From Clostridiales bacterium (lineage in GTDB: Bacteria > Bacillota_A > Clostridia > Saccharofermentanales > Saccharofermentanaceae): a stretch of 6,339 nt of DNA. The notes below the pieces were generated by a model that worked only from the letters and a program-made list of their open reading frames with translations, was not told the DNA's origin and ran no database searches. The stretch is taken from assembly GCA_017649745.1 (NCBI GenBank), contig JAGCGE010000359.1, positions 1-6,339 of the forward strand, in the 5' to 3' direction. The translations under genes were made by a program, and so were the position numbers. Shown piece after piece: positions 1-6,001 of the stretch. Each line of letters begins with the position of its first letter. The stretch's first letter is position 1.

Positions 1-116
1 GTAAGCTTTGTGGACGTCCACATTCTTACATGCGTAAGTATGGCATCTGCCGTCTTTGCTTCCGTGATCTCGCATACAAGGGTGAGATTCCGGGCGTTAA
101 GAAGGCAAGCTGGTAA
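1..116 (+). CDS. rpsN: 30S ribosomal protein S14, zinc type (3' end, truncated by window edge)
   Basis: The last 37 codons of S14 are visible, read from base 3 to the TAA at 114-116. S14 is a late-binding small-subunit head protein that contacts 16S rRNA near S3 and S10. The visible peptide begins [19 protein letters not shown] and ends GVKKASW, the invariant end of short (about 61-residue) S14. Three of the four zinc cysteines are seen (CGRPH and the CRLC pair). Bases 1-2 (GT) fit the final two bases of a TGT codon for the first cysteine, completing CxxC...CxxC. This is the zinc (C+) form rather than the longer zinc-free paralogue. It is followed after 27 nt by rpsH, the normal spc-operon order. 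The start lies outside the window. Confidence 0.97.
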   Translation, partial: KLCGRPHSYMRKYGICRLCFRDLAYKGEIPGVKKASW

Positions 117-143
117 TTTCGTAGCATTATAGGAGGAAAAATT

Positions 144-542
144 ATGCAGATTACAGATGCAATTGCAGATATGCTTACAAGAATCCGTAATGCCGGAACA
201 GCAGGCCATCCGACAGTTATGATCCCTTCTTCCAACTTGAAGAAGTCTATTGCTCAGATCTTGTTGGACGAGGGCTACATCGCAGCTTTCCAGTGCATTG
301 AGGACAATAAGCAGGGAATGATCAAGGTTACATTGAAGTACGTTGACGGCCGTGAGCCAGTTATCTCTGGTATCAAGAGAATCTCTAAGCCAGGTCTTCG
401 TATGTATGCTGACAAGGAGAATCTCCCTAGGGTTTTGGGCGGTCTTGGTATCGCTATCGTTTCAACATCCAAGGGTGTCATGACTGACAAGAAGGCTCGT
501 GAGCTTGGTGTTGGCGGCGAAGTTATCGCATACGTTTGGTAA
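144..542 (+). CDS. rpsH: 30S ribosomal protein S8
   Basis: S8 (132 aa, normal length) is a primary 16S rRNA-binding protein of the central domain. In E. coli it also represses the spc operon by binding the rplX-rplE region, which is not in this window. The N-terminus [17 protein letters not shown] is the family start. The C-terminal signature [20 protein letters not shown] (residues 107-126) ends in VIAYVW; its Ser-Thr-Ser loop belongs to the rRNA-binding surface. A perfect AGGAGG at 131-136 sits 7 nt before the ATG and fixes the start. One small departure is Gly18 where NANTAGH is common (here NAGTAGH). The gene lies 27 nt after rpsN and 92 nt before rplF, the longest spacer inside the ribosomal cluster. 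Confidence 0.98.
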   Translation: MQITDAIADMLTRIRNAGTAGHPTVMIPSSNLKKSIAQILLDEGYIAAFQCIEDNKQGMIKVTLKYVDGREPVISGIKRISKPGLRMYADKENLPRVLGGLGIAIVSTSKGVMTDKKARELGVGGEVIAYVW

Positions 543-563
543 TCATTAATACGATTATATAAA
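536..563 (+). promoter_or_regulatory. Possible weak internal promoter upstream of rplF
   Basis: TTGGTA (536-541, 4 of 6 to the sigma-A -35 box) lies 16 nt before TATAAA (558-563, 5 of 6 to the -10 box). The -35 overlaps the end of rpsH. Transcription would begin near 569-571, just before the hairpin at 574-605. AT-rich spacer DNA often yields such matches by chance and rplF should already be served by the upstream spc transcript, so this is tentative. Confidence 0.25.
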
Positions 564-573
564 ACTCTGAAAA

Positions 574-605
574 GCGTTCGGTGCACGACATATGCACCGC
601 GACGC
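574..605 (+). promoter_or_regulatory. GC-rich hairpin in the rpsH-rplF spacer
   Basis: CGGTGCA (579-585) pairs perfectly with TGCACCG (593-599) around a 7-nt loop CGACATA. A lower stem GCGT (574-577) / ACGC (602-605) is separated from it by a small internal loop (T578 against C600-G601). No T-run follows, so it is not an intrinsic terminator. It ends 15 nt before the rplF Shine-Dalgarno. A processing site, an mRNA-stabilising element or a protein-binding site are all possible; the sequence does not decide. Confidence 0.6.
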
Positions 606-619
606 GCAATCTAAAGAGC

Positions 620-625
620 AGGAGG
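620..625 (+). promoter_or_regulatory. rplF ribosome binding site (decides start)
   Basis: Perfect AGGAGG 9 nt before the ATG at 635. It rules out an in-frame upstream GTG at 581, which has no Shine-Dalgarno and lies inside the spacer hairpin. Confidence 0.9.
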
Positions 626-634
626 AAAAATATT

Positions 635-1177
635 ATGTCAAGAATTGGTAGAATGCCGATCACGATTCCTGCAGGAGTCGAGGTTAAGCTTGATGGCAGA
701 CACTTGACTGTTAAGGGTGGTAAGTCCACTCTTGAGATGGATGTACATCCTGATATGACAGTTAAGATCGATGGTGCTGTTATCACTGTTGAGAGACAGA
801 ATGATGAGAAGCAGCAGAAGGCCCTTCACGGACTTACACGTTCCTTGATCAACAACATGGTCATCGGCGTATCTGAGGGATTCTCAAAGGATCTCGAGAT
901 CAACGGTGTAGGTTACAAGGCTCAGAAGCAGGGTAATAAGGTTGTATTCAACCTTGGTTATTCTCACCCAATCGAAATGGTTGAGCCAGAGGGAATCACA
1001 ATCGAAGTACCTGACGCACAGAAGATCACTGTCAAGGGTGCAGACAAGCAGCTCGTTGGTGAGACTGCAGCAAAAATTCGTTCATTCAGACTTCCTGATG
1101 CATACAAGGGCAAGGGTATTAAATATGCTACTGAGCACTTGAGAATCAAGGAAGGTAAGACTGGCGCTAAGAAGTAA
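635..1177 (+). CDS. rplF: 50S ribosomal protein L6
   Basis: L6 (180 aa) is a large-subunit protein beside the sarcin-ricin region and the factor-binding site, formed of two repeated alpha/beta domains. The start [20 protein letters not shown] matches the family, as does VKGGKSTLE (residues 26-34). The C-terminal 23S-binding signature is seen as [12 protein letters not shown] (residues 153-164). PEPYKGKG is the commoner form, so Asp-Ala is a mild variant. The ATG at 635 is chosen because of its AGGAGG and because the family begins with M-S/A-R-I-G. The reading frame is open further upstream, but the extra 18 codons would be unrelated to L6. It stops 17 nt before rplR, consistent with co-translation along one mRNA. 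Confidence 0.98.
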   Translation: MSRIGRMPITIPAGVEVKLDGRHLTVKGGKSTLEMDVHPDMTVKIDGAVITVERQNDEKQQKALHGLTRSLINNMVIGVSEGFSKDLEINGVGYKAQKQGNKVVFNLGYSHPIEMVEPEGITIEVPDAQKITVKGADKQLVGETAAKIRSFRLPDAYKGKGIKYATEHLRIKEGKTGAKK

Positions 1178-1194
1178 GCGGGAGGTGTAAGTTC

Positions 1195-1557
1195 ATGATT
1201 AACAAAGTTGATAAAAACGAAATTCGTAAGAGAAAGCACCTTCGCGTAAGAAAAAAGATCAGCGGTACAGCTGAGTGCCCACGTTTGTGCGTATTCAGAA
1301 GTAATGCTAACATCTACGCTCAGGTTATTGATGACGCAAACGGAACAACACTCGTAAGTGCATCTACTCTTGATAAAGAGATCAAGTCCGAGAACGGCGG
1401 TAACAAGGACGCAGCTGCTAAGGTTGGTAAGCTTGTAGCAGAGCGTGCACTCGCTAAGGACATCAAAGAAGTTGTTTTTGATCGTGGCGGATATGTTTAC
1501 CACGGAAGAATCGCAGCTTTGGCTGAGGCAGCTCGTGAAGCTGGTCTCTCATTCTAA
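1195..1557 (+). CDS. rplR: 50S ribosomal protein L18
   Basis: L18 (120 aa, typical) binds 5S rRNA and, with L5, helps place the 5S particle on the central protuberance. The N-terminus is strongly basic ([16 protein letters not shown], residues 10-25), as expected for the flexible 5S-binding tail. The core motifs PRLCVFRSN (29-37) and NIYAQVIDD (39-47) are clear, and the C-terminal [20 protein letters not shown] (95-114) is the family signature. GGAGGTG at 1181-1187 lies 7 nt before the ATG. It sits 17 nt from both neighbours. Nothing unusual is seen. Confidence 0.98.
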   Translation: MINKVDKNEIRKRKHLRVRKKISGTAECPRLCVFRSNANIYAQVIDDANGTTLVSASTLDKEIKSENGGNKDAAAKVGKLVAERALAKDIKEVVFDRGGYVYHGRIAALAEAAREAGLSF

Positions 1558-1574
1558 TCAGGAGGAAATAACAG

Positions 1575-2069
1575 ATGGGTTTTGATTCTACAAATTTGGA
1601 ATTACAAGAAAAGGTTATCCACATCAGACGTGTTTCCAAGACGGTTAAGGGTGGTAGAAACATGCGCTTCGCTGCTCTCGTTATCGTAGGTGACGGTAAC
1701 GGACACGTTGGTAAGGGTATCGGTAAGGCTGCTGAGGTTCCGGATGCAATCCGTAAGGGAATCGAAGAAGCAAAGAAGAATATCATCGAAGTTCCTGTTG
1801 TTAACGGAACTATCCCTCACGAGCAGATCGGTCTTTACGGCGCAGGCAAGATCATCATGAAGCCTGCTGCAAGTGGTACTGGTGTTATCGCTGGTGGTCC
1901 TGTTCGTACAGTTTGTGAACTTGCAGGTATCACAGATATTCGTACAAAGTCTCTCGGTACAAATAACCCTAATAACATGGTCAATGCTACATTGGAAGGT
2001 CTTAAGAGCCTCAAGTCAATCGAGAAGGTTGCACGTATCCGTGGCAAGTCCATTGAAGAAATTCGCTAA
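1575..2069 (+). CDS. rpsE: 30S ribosomal protein S5
   Basis: S5 (164 aa) sits at the back of the small subunit near the mRNA entrance and the decoding site. It influences accuracy, and its N-terminal loop is the classic site of spectinomycin-resistance changes. The N-terminal double-stranded-RNA-binding-like domain carries [20 protein letters not shown] (residues 22-41) and [20 protein letters not shown] (42-61). The C-terminal domain has the [13 protein letters not shown] stretch (99-111) and ends in RGKSIEEI. No deletion is seen in the KTVKGGR loop, so there is no direct sign of spectinomycin resistance, although Asn28-Met29 replaces the more usual basic/aromatic pair. AGGAGG at 1560-1565 precedes the ATG by 9 nt. 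Confidence 0.98.
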   Translation: MGFDSTNLELQEKVIHIRRVSKTVKGGRNMRFAALVIVGDGNGHVGKGIGKAAEVPDAIRKGIEEAKKNIIEVPVVNGTIPHEQIGLYGAGKIIMKPAASGTGVIAGGPVRTVCELAGITDIRTKSLGTNNPNNMVNATLEGLKSLKSIEKVARIRGKSIEEIR

Positions 2070-2083
2070 GGAGGACTCTTATC

Positions 2084-2263
2084 ATGGCAAAACTTAAGAT
2101 TACTTTGGTAAAGAGTACCAACAAGTCAACAAAAGTACAGGCAGCAACTGTAGCAGCTTTGGGTCTCAAGAAGATTGGTCAGTCTGTTGAGAAGAACGAT
2201 GATTCCGCTATCCGTGGAATGGTTCACAGAGTTGCACATCTTGTAACTTGTGAAGAAGTTTAA
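2084..2263 (+). CDS. rpmD: 50S ribosomal protein L30
   Basis: This 59-codon gene encodes MAKLKITLVKSTNKSTKVQA followed by TVAALGLKKIGQSVEKND and a C-terminal IRGMVHRVAHLVTCEEV. This is the short bacterial L30 fold, with its conserved LGL and the MV..V.HLV helix-strand end. L30 is a late-assembling large-subunit protein that contacts 23S rRNA. Its Shine-Dalgarno AAGGAGG (2068-2074) overlaps the rpsE stop codon, so translation is probably coupled to S5. The 14-nt gap before it and 15-nt gap after it place it in its usual rpsE-rpmD-rplO position. Confidence 0.97.
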   Translation: MAKLKITLVKSTNKSTKVQAATVAALGLKKIGQSVEKNDDSAIRGMVHRVAHLVTCEEV

Positions 2264-2278
2264 TGGAGGTATAGACAA

Positions 2279-2722
2279 ATGAAGCTCAATGAAATGACTT
2301 CCGGCGGAAACGCCGTTGCATACCGCAAGGGCCGCGGTGCAGGATCCGGAAACGGAAAGACAGCAGGTCGCGGACACAAGGGTCAGAAGGCTCGTTCCGG
2401 CGGTGGAGTTCGTCCTGGTTTTGAGGGTGGACAAATGCCTCTTTACAGACGCTTGCCTAAGAGAGGTTTCAACAACAAGCGTTTCGCTCCTCAGTACATT
2501 GAGGTTAACGTAAGCGATCTTGAGAAGTTTGATAACGGTGCTGAGGTTTCTGCTGAGATCCTCGCAGATGCTGGTATCATCTCTCTTCCTAAGGTTAACG
2601 ACGGTATCAAGATCCTCGGTAACGGCGATCTTACAAAGAAGTTAACAGTTAAGGCAGTTAAGTTTACTGCTTCTGCAAAAGAAAAAATCGAAAAGGCTGG
2701 TGGAACGGCTGAGGAGGTTTGA
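2279..2722 (+). CDS. rplO: 50S ribosomal protein L15
   Basis: L15 (147 aa, normal length) is a 23S-binding assembly protein with a long basic, glycine-rich N-terminal extension. The extension is visible as [20 protein letters not shown] (residues 18-37) followed by ARSGGG. It leads into [18 protein letters not shown] (47-64). The C-terminal family signature begins [20 protein letters not shown] (111-130) and continues with [17 protein letters not shown] at 2265-2270, directly after the rpmD stop, serves the ATG. It ends with TGA only 2 nt before the secY ATG, and its last codons contain the secY Shine-Dalgarno. This is a translational-coupling layout that ties channel synthesis to ribosomal protein synthesis. 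Confidence 0.98.
   Translation: MKLNEMTSGGNAVAYRKGRGAGSGNGKTAGRGHKGQKARSGGGVRPGFEGGQMPLYRRLPKRGFNNKRFAPQYIEVNVSDLEKFDNGAEVSAEILADAGIISLPKVNDGIKILGNGDLTKKLTVKAVKFTASAKEKIEKAGGTAEEV
2711..2717 (+). promoter_or_regulatory. secY ribosome binding site (decides start)
   Basis: GAGGAGG inside the last codons of rplO, 7 nt before the ATG at 2725. A TTG two codons upstream (2719) is only 1 nt after this site and overlaps the rplO stop, so the ATG is preferred. Confidence 0.85.
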
Positions 2723-2724
2723 TC

Positions 2725-4050
2725 ATGTCAGATATATTCGACACCTTGATCAATGCGTTCCGCTTGCCGGAACTCCGTAAAAAGATCTTAATTACAATCG
2801 TTATCTTAGGTCTTTACCAGATTGGTGGACTTATTCCTGCTCCTGGTCTCGACAGAGAAGCTTTCACAAGTCTCGTGTCAGGTTGGGGTCAGATCGGTGC
2901 TATGATGGATATCATCTCCGGTGGTGGACTTTATTCCGCTACTATCTTTGCTCTTGGTATCACACCATACATCAACGCTTCCATCATCATCCAGCTCTTA
3001 ACTGTCGTATTCCCTTCATTGGGTGATATGGCAAAAGACGGTGAAGCAGGAAGAAAGAAGATGCAGAAGATCACAAGATTCTCTGCTATCGGACTTGCTC
3101 TCGTTCAGTCTTGCTTGTTCACATGGACAACAAGATCTGCGATGACAAACGTACTTCCTAAGCCACTTAATGCAGTTCTCGTAGTTCTCGCATTTACAGC
3201 AGGTACATGCTTTATCGTTTGGCTTGGTGAGCGTATCAACGAATTTGGTATCGGAAACGGTGTTTCCCTTATCATCTTCGCAGGTATCGTAACAAGACTT
3301 CCAGCTATGGCTAAGCAGACAGTTGAGTTCTGCCAGGCTCTTAGCGGTAAGATCACAGCTAAGACTAACAGTTCACCATTTGGTATTGCTGTTGGTATCC
3401 TTGCAGGAATCGTTATCGTAGCTGTTTCAGTTGCACTCATCGTTTTCGTTCTTTATGTTCAGAATGCTGAGAGAAAGATCCCTGTACAGTACTCCAAGAA
3501 GGTTGTAGGAAGAAAGCTTTACGGCGGACAGAGTTCCTATATTCCGATCAAGGTTAACCAGTCAGGTGTTATGCCTGTTATCTTTGCAATGTCTATTCTT
3601 TCATTGCCGAACATGATCGCAACCATGTTCCTTTCAAAGTCAGAAAGTCTCTTTGCAACCTGGTGCCGTGATTTTACAACAAGTCCTTGGTACTATGTAG
3701 CTGAGTTCGTATGTATCGTATTGTTCACATTCTTCTATTCTTTGATTCAGTTCAATCCATTGGAGATCTCGAACAATATCCAGAAGAACGGTGGATTTAT
3801 CCCTGGTGTAAGACCTGGTCGTCCGACAAAGGATTTCATCTTCGGTACAGCTAACCGTTTGAACTGGGTTGATGCTTTGTTCCTTTCGTTCATAGTATTA
3901 GTACCTATGCTCGTTATGAACGTTCTCGATCTTGGTAACGTTTGGTTCGCAGGAACTGCAGTTCTCATCCTTACGGGTGTTGCTAACGATCTCGTAGTAC
4001 AGATCGAGAGCCAGCTCGTAACAAGAAACTACAGAGGATTCCTCGATTAA
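2725..4050 (+). CDS. secY: Preprotein translocase channel subunit SecY
   Basis: SecY (441 aa) is the ten-helix inner-membrane channel through which SecA or the ribosome pushes secretory and membrane proteins; partners are SecE and SecG. Approximate membrane helices: 20-38, 76-95, 118-137, 147-167, 174-192, 218-246, 281-301, 322-342, 383-401, 403-421. The plug lies around 62-74 (ISGGGLYSATIFALGITPYI spans 64-83). Family landmarks are GIGNGVSLIIFAGI (175-188), the GGQSSYIPIKVNQSGVMPVI segment (268-287) before helix 7, the cytosolic loop NGGFIPGVRPGRPTKDF with Arg363 (corresponding to the functionally important E. coli Arg357) and the end QLVTRNYRGFLD. Helix 1 reads YQIGGLIPAPG, with Gln32 where Arg is usual (RIG.FIP.PG). 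A terminator follows the stop by 22 nt. Confidence 0.98.
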   Translation: MSDIFDTLINAFRLPELRKKILITIVILGLYQIGGLIPAPGLDREAFTSLVSGWGQIGAMMDIISGGGLYSATIFALGITPYINASIIIQLLTVVFPSLGDMAKDGEAGRKKMQKITRFSAIGLALVQSCLFTWTTRSAMTNVLPKPLNAVLVVLAFTAGTCFIVWLGERINEFGIGNGVSLIIFAGIVTRLPAMAKQTVEFCQALSGKITAKTNSSPFGIAVGILAGIVIVAVSVALIVFVLYVQNAERKIPVQYSKKVVGRKLYGGQSSYIPIKVNQSGVMPVIFAMSILSLPNMIATMFLSKSESLFATWCRDFTTSPWYYVAEFVCIVLFTFFYSLIQFNPLEISNNIQKNGGFIPGVRPGRPTKDFIFGTANRLNWVDALFLSFIVLVPMLVMNVLDLGNVWFAGTAVLILTGVANDLVVQIESQLVTRNYRGFLD

Positions 4051-4072
4051 TATCGATCGATTGATCTTAATG

Positions 4073-4104
4073 AGATCGTCTCACATAGAGGCGATCTTTT
4101 TTTT
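4073..4104 (+). terminator. Intrinsic terminator after secY
   Basis: AGATCGTCTC (4073-4082) and GAGGCGATCT (4088-4097) form a 10-bp stem with one G-U pair and a 5-nt loop ACATA. A run of eight T (4097-4104) overlaps the last base of the stem. This is a textbook Rho-independent terminator, 22 nt past the secY stop, marking the end of the spc-secY transcript or at least strong attenuation into adk. GATCT at 4063-4067 could pair with 4073-4077 and compete with the left arm. Confidence 0.9.
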
Positions 4105-4115
4105 ATTGAAAAAAG

Positions 4116-4144
4116 GTGCAATTATTTAAATTTGCGTTTATAAT
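4116..4144 (+). promoter_or_regulatory. Probable sigma-A-type promoter for adk-map-infA
   Basis: A perfect TATAAT (4139-4144) lies in AT-rich DNA just after the secY terminator. The best -35 at 17-nt spacing is GTGCAA (4116-4121), only 3 of 6 to TTGACA, so strength or activator dependence is unclear. The start point would fall near 4150-4152, inside the palindrome CAAACGTTTG (4146-4155). The leader would be about 35 nt before the adk ATG. The position after a terminator and before an intact three-gene unit supports the call. Confidence 0.6.
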
Positions 4145-4145
4145 A

Positions 4146-4155
4146 CAAACGTTTG
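4146..4155. repeat. Perfect palindrome CAAACGTTTG at the predicted adk start site
   Basis: Ten-base perfect inverted repeat placed right after the -10 box, where a repressor operator could sit. It is short, and symmetry does not extend beyond it. Another 10-base palindrome, ATCGATCGAT, occurs at 4052-4061, which shows that chance palindromes are likely in this spacer. Confidence 0.35.
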
Positions 4156-4170
4156 AAATTAAATAAGAAC

Positions 4171-4177
4171 GGAAGTG
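4171..4177 (+). promoter_or_regulatory. adk ribosome binding site (non-consensus, decides start)
   Basis: GGAAGTG is one mismatch from GGAGGTG and lies 8 nt before the ATG at 4186. It is weaker than the AGGAGG sites of the ribosomal genes. An in-frame TTG at 4153 has no Shine-Dalgarno and lies almost at the predicted transcription start, so it was not used. Confidence 0.65.
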
Positions 4178-4185
4178 TTTATTAT

Positions 4186-4842
4186 ATGAAACTTATTATC
4201 TTAGGCGCACCGGGTTCCGGAAAGGGAACATCGGCAACATACTTGAGAGAGAAGTACAACCTTGCACATATCTCTACAGGTGATATCTTCAGAGCCAACA
4301 TCAAGGGTGGTACACCTTTGGGTATCGAGGCTAAGAGCTATATCGACAAGGGTCAGCTCGTACCTGACAGTCTCACTGTTTCAATGGTAGAGGACAGACT
4401 TTCCCAGGATGACTGCAACAAGGGTTATATCCTTGACGGTTTCCCAAGGACAATCGCTCAGGCTGAAGCTCTTGATGAGATGCTCAGCAAAAAGGGAGAC
4501 AAGATCGACGCAGTTCTTTCCATCATCGTTGATGATGAGACTATCAAGGGTCGTGTTTCCGGAAGAAGAGTCTGCGAGAAGTGTGGCGAAAGCTACAACG
4601 TTACATTCAGACCTACAAAAGTTGAGGGTGTATGTGATGCATGTGGCGGAAACGTTGTACAAAGAGATGATGATAAGCCTGAGACAGTCGAAGCAAGACT
4701 TAAGACTTATTATGCTAACACACAGCCTTTGATCGATTTCTATGACAAGAAGGGAATCATCATCGAGGGCGATAACAACAAGGACCCTGAGATCTGCAGA
4801 ACTCAGATCGAAGATGGTCTTAAGGCGAAAGGCCTTATCTGA
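4186..4842 (+). CDS. adk: Adenylate kinase (zinc-LID type)
   Basis: Adk (218 aa) catalyses ATP + AMP = 2 ADP in the cytosol. The start MKLIILGAPGSGKGT carries the P-loop GAPGSGKGT (residues 7-15); Ser16 follows where Gln is usual (GKGTQA). The AMP-binding part has STGDIFR (30-36), and DGFPRT (84-89) is the family signature. The LID domain holds four cysteines, C130-x2-C133-x16-C150-x2-C153, the structural zinc site typical of Gram-positive enzymes and absent from the E. coli one. QRDDDKPETVEARL (159-172) supplies conserved Arg and Asp residues of the LID and core. The gene heads an adk-map-infA unit with its own probable promoter and lies 15 nt before map. A perfect 6-bp hairpin (TAAGGC 4821-4826 / GCCTTA 4832-4837) covers its last codons. 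Confidence 0.97.
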   Translation: MKLIILGAPGSGKGTSATYLREKYNLAHISTGDIFRANIKGGTPLGIEAKSYIDKGQLVPDSLTVSMVEDRLSQDDCNKGYILDGFPRTIAQAEALDEMLSKKGDKIDAVLSIIVDDETIKGRVSGRRVCEKCGESYNVTFRPTKVEGVCDACGGNVVQRDDDKPETVEARLKTYYANTQPLIDFYDKKGIIIEGDNNKDPEICRTQIEDGLKAKGLI

Positions 4843-4857
4843 TCTAAGAGGTGTTTC

Positions 4858-5622
4858 ATGGTTGAGATATTATCCGATTATGAATTAGACAAGATGAGAG
4901 CAGCAGGTAAGCTTGTAGCTAAGATCCTTAAAGAGCTTGAGAAAGAAGCTAAAGCAGGTGTTACAACTCAGCATCTTGATGACGTAGCACAAAGGATAAT
5001 CAAAGAAGCAGGCGGATCAGCTCCTTGCGTTGGATACGGAAATCCTCCGTTCCCTGCAGCAATCTGTACATCAGTTAACGAGGAAGTTGTTCACGGTATC
5101 CCTACTGAGGACGTCATCCTTAAGGATGGAGACATCGTAACTTGTGATGTAGTAGCAAGTCTCGACGGTTTTTGTGCTGACGCAGCAAGAACTTTCCTCA
5201 TAGGTGAAGTTTCCGAAGAAAAGAAGCTTCTTGTTCAGAGAACAAAAGAAGCATTCTTCAAGGGACTTGAGCAGGTTAAGATCGGAAACAGGATCGGAGA
5301 TGTAAGTCACGCTGTTCAGGAATATGCAGAGTCTTTCGGATACGGAGTTGTAAGAGTACTTACTGGACACGGAATCGGAAGAGAGATGCACATGGAACCT
5401 GACGTTCCGAACTTCGGAAGACCTGGCAGAGGAGCAAGGATCGTGAAGGGAATGGCTTTCTGTGTAGAACCAATGATAAACATGGGAACAGAAAAAGTTT
5501 TGCTTTGCGATGATGAATGGACTATAGTAACAGCAGACAATAAGCCTGCAGCACACTATGAAAATACAATAATCATAACGGATAACGGACCGGAAATGAC
5601 AACTTTTGAGGAGGATTTGTAA
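4858..5622 (+). CDS. map: Methionine aminopeptidase, type I
   Basis: Map (254 aa) is a dinuclear-metal enzyme that removes the initiator methionine from new proteins when the second residue is small. All five metal ligands fall at the same numbers as in E. coli MetAP: Asp97 (CDV), Asp108 (CAD), His171 (GHGIG), Glu204 (VEP) and Glu235 (YENT). The catalytic and substrate-binding His79 (VVHGIP) and His178 (MHMEP) are also present, so the enzyme should be active. There is no N-terminal zinc-finger or SH3-binding extension, and no ~60-residue insert of type II. AAGAGGTG (4846-4853) precedes the ATG by 4 nt. The stop overlaps the infA start by one base (TAATG). Confidence 0.98.
   Translation: MVEILSDYELDKMRAAGKLVAKILKELEKEAKAGVTTQHLDDVAQRIIKEAGGSAPCVGYGNPPFPAAICTSVNEEVVHGIPTEDVILKDGDIVTCDVVASLDGFCADAARTFLIGEVSEEKKLLVQRTKEAFFKGLEQVKIGNRIGDVSHAVQEYAESFGYGVVRVLTGHGIGREMHMEPDVPNFGRPGRGARIVKGMAFCVEPMINMGTEKVLLCDDEWTIVTADNKPAAHYENTIIITDNGPEMTTFEEDL
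5608..5614 (+). promoter_or_regulatory. infA ribosome binding site inside the end of map
   Basis: GAGGAGG lies within the final codons of map, 7 nt before the infA ATG at 5622. Together with the one-base stop/start overlap it predicts translational coupling of infA to map. Confidence 0.85.
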
Positions 5623-5843
5623 TGTCAAAAGAGGATGTAATCGAGGTTGAGGGTAAAGTAGTTGATGCGCTTCCTAATGCGATGTTCAAGGTTGAGCTTG
5701 ATAACGGACATATCGTTCTTGCTCATATCTCAGGTAAGCTTCGTCAGAACTATATCAAGATACTTCCGGGAGACAAGGTAACTATGGAGCTTTCACCATA
5801 TGATCTCTCACGCGGAAGGATCACTTGGAGAGCTAAGAACTGA
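5622..5843 (+). CDS. infA: Translation initiation factor IF-1
   Basis: IF-1 (73 aa, typical) is a single S1-like OB-fold that occupies the ribosomal A site on the 30S subunit and aids IF-2 and IF-3 in start selection. The sequence begins [13 protein letters not shown] and contains [14 protein letters not shown] (residues 17-30), [20 protein letters not shown] (34-53) and [14 protein letters not shown], all close to the family consensus. The ATG shares its A with the map stop codon. In many Clostridia a small KOW-domain RNA-binding protein gene lies between map and infA; here there is none. The stop is followed 7 nt later by the stem of an intrinsic terminator. Confidence 0.98.
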   Translation: MSKEDVIEVEGKVVDALPNAMFKVELDNGHIVLAHISGKLRQNYIKILPGDKVTMELSPYDLSRGRITWRAKN

Positions 5844-5850
5844 TTACGAG

Positions 5851-5876
5851 AAAACCGCTTACAAGGCGGTTTTTTT
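5851..5876 (+). terminator. Intrinsic terminator after infA
   Basis: AAAACCGCTT (5851-5860) and AGGCGGTTTT (5864-5873) form a 10-bp stem with one G-U pair and a 3-nt loop ACA. Seven T (5870-5876) overlap and follow it. The terminator begins 7 nt after the infA stop and should end the adk-map-infA transcript. The A-rich left arm could give weak activity on the other strand, but no gene there needs it. Confidence 0.9.
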
Positions 5877-5894
5877 GACGAAAGATCTTTTTCG

Positions 5895-5941
5895 AAAGAA
5901 AATAAAAAAGTTCTTGCAAAAAAAGAAAACTCTGATAGAAT
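5895..5941 (+). promoter_or_regulatory. Strong promoter for rpmJ and the alpha block
   Basis: TTGCAA (5914-5919) and TAGAAT (5936-5941) are 16 nt apart, and a TG at 5933-5934 gives an extended -10. A/T-rich tracts at 5895-5910 directly upstream resemble an UP element. The predicted start is near 5948, leaving a leader of about 54 nt before rpmJ. The position right after a terminator fits a new transcription unit that runs through rpmJ into rpsM. Matches are 4 of 6 (-35) and 5 of 6 (-10). Confidence 0.75.
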
Positions 5942-5949
5942 ATATTAGC

Positions 5950-5968
5950 ATGCGCGCAAAAGGCGCAT
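5950..5968 (+). promoter_or_regulatory. Hairpin at the 5' end of the rpmJ transcript
   Basis: ATGCGC (5950-5955) pairs perfectly with GCGCAT (5963-5968) around a 7-nt loop. It starts about 2 nt after the predicted transcription start and lies 22 nt before the Shine-Dalgarno. It lacks a T-run. Stem-loops at a transcript's 5' end commonly protect mRNA from RNase J or RppH-dependent decay; that role is inferred here. Confidence 0.5.
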
Positions 5969-6001
5969 AGTTTGCGTTGAAGAAAATGCAGGAGGTACAA
6001 A

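Noticed and set aside
581..634. Upstream GTG extension of rplF
   Set aside because: Lies inside the spacer hairpin without a Shine-Dalgarno; the encoded 18 residues are foreign to L6, while the ATG at 635 has a perfect AGGAGG.
964..1503. Long open frame on the minus strand (179 codons)
   Set aside because: It lies antisense to rplF and rplR, has no Shine-Dalgarno and encodes no recognisable protein. It results from the codon bias of the real genes.
2719..2724. TTG start for secY
   Set aside because: Overlaps the rplO stop and is too close to the GAGGAGG; the ATG at 2725 has correct spacing.
4153..4185. TTG extension of adk
   Set aside because: No ribosome binding site, and it lies almost at the predicted transcription start; the family begins directly with M-K-L-I-I-L-G.
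4821..4837. Hairpin TAAGGC/GCCTTA at the end of adk as a terminator
   Set aside because: A perfect 6-bp stem but no T-run follows, and it lies in coding sequence 8 nt before the map Shine-Dalgarno. A mild effect on coupling cannot be excluded.
5071..5628. Minus-strand open frame of 185 codons
   Set aside because: Wholly antisense to map, Cys/Ser/Tyr-rich composition unlike a real protein, no ribosome binding site.
5886..5899. TCTTT-TTCG-AAAGA hairpin between the infA terminator and the rpmJ promoter
   Set aside because: Only 5 AT-rich pairs, outside either predicted transcript and overlapping the A-tract; probably chance.
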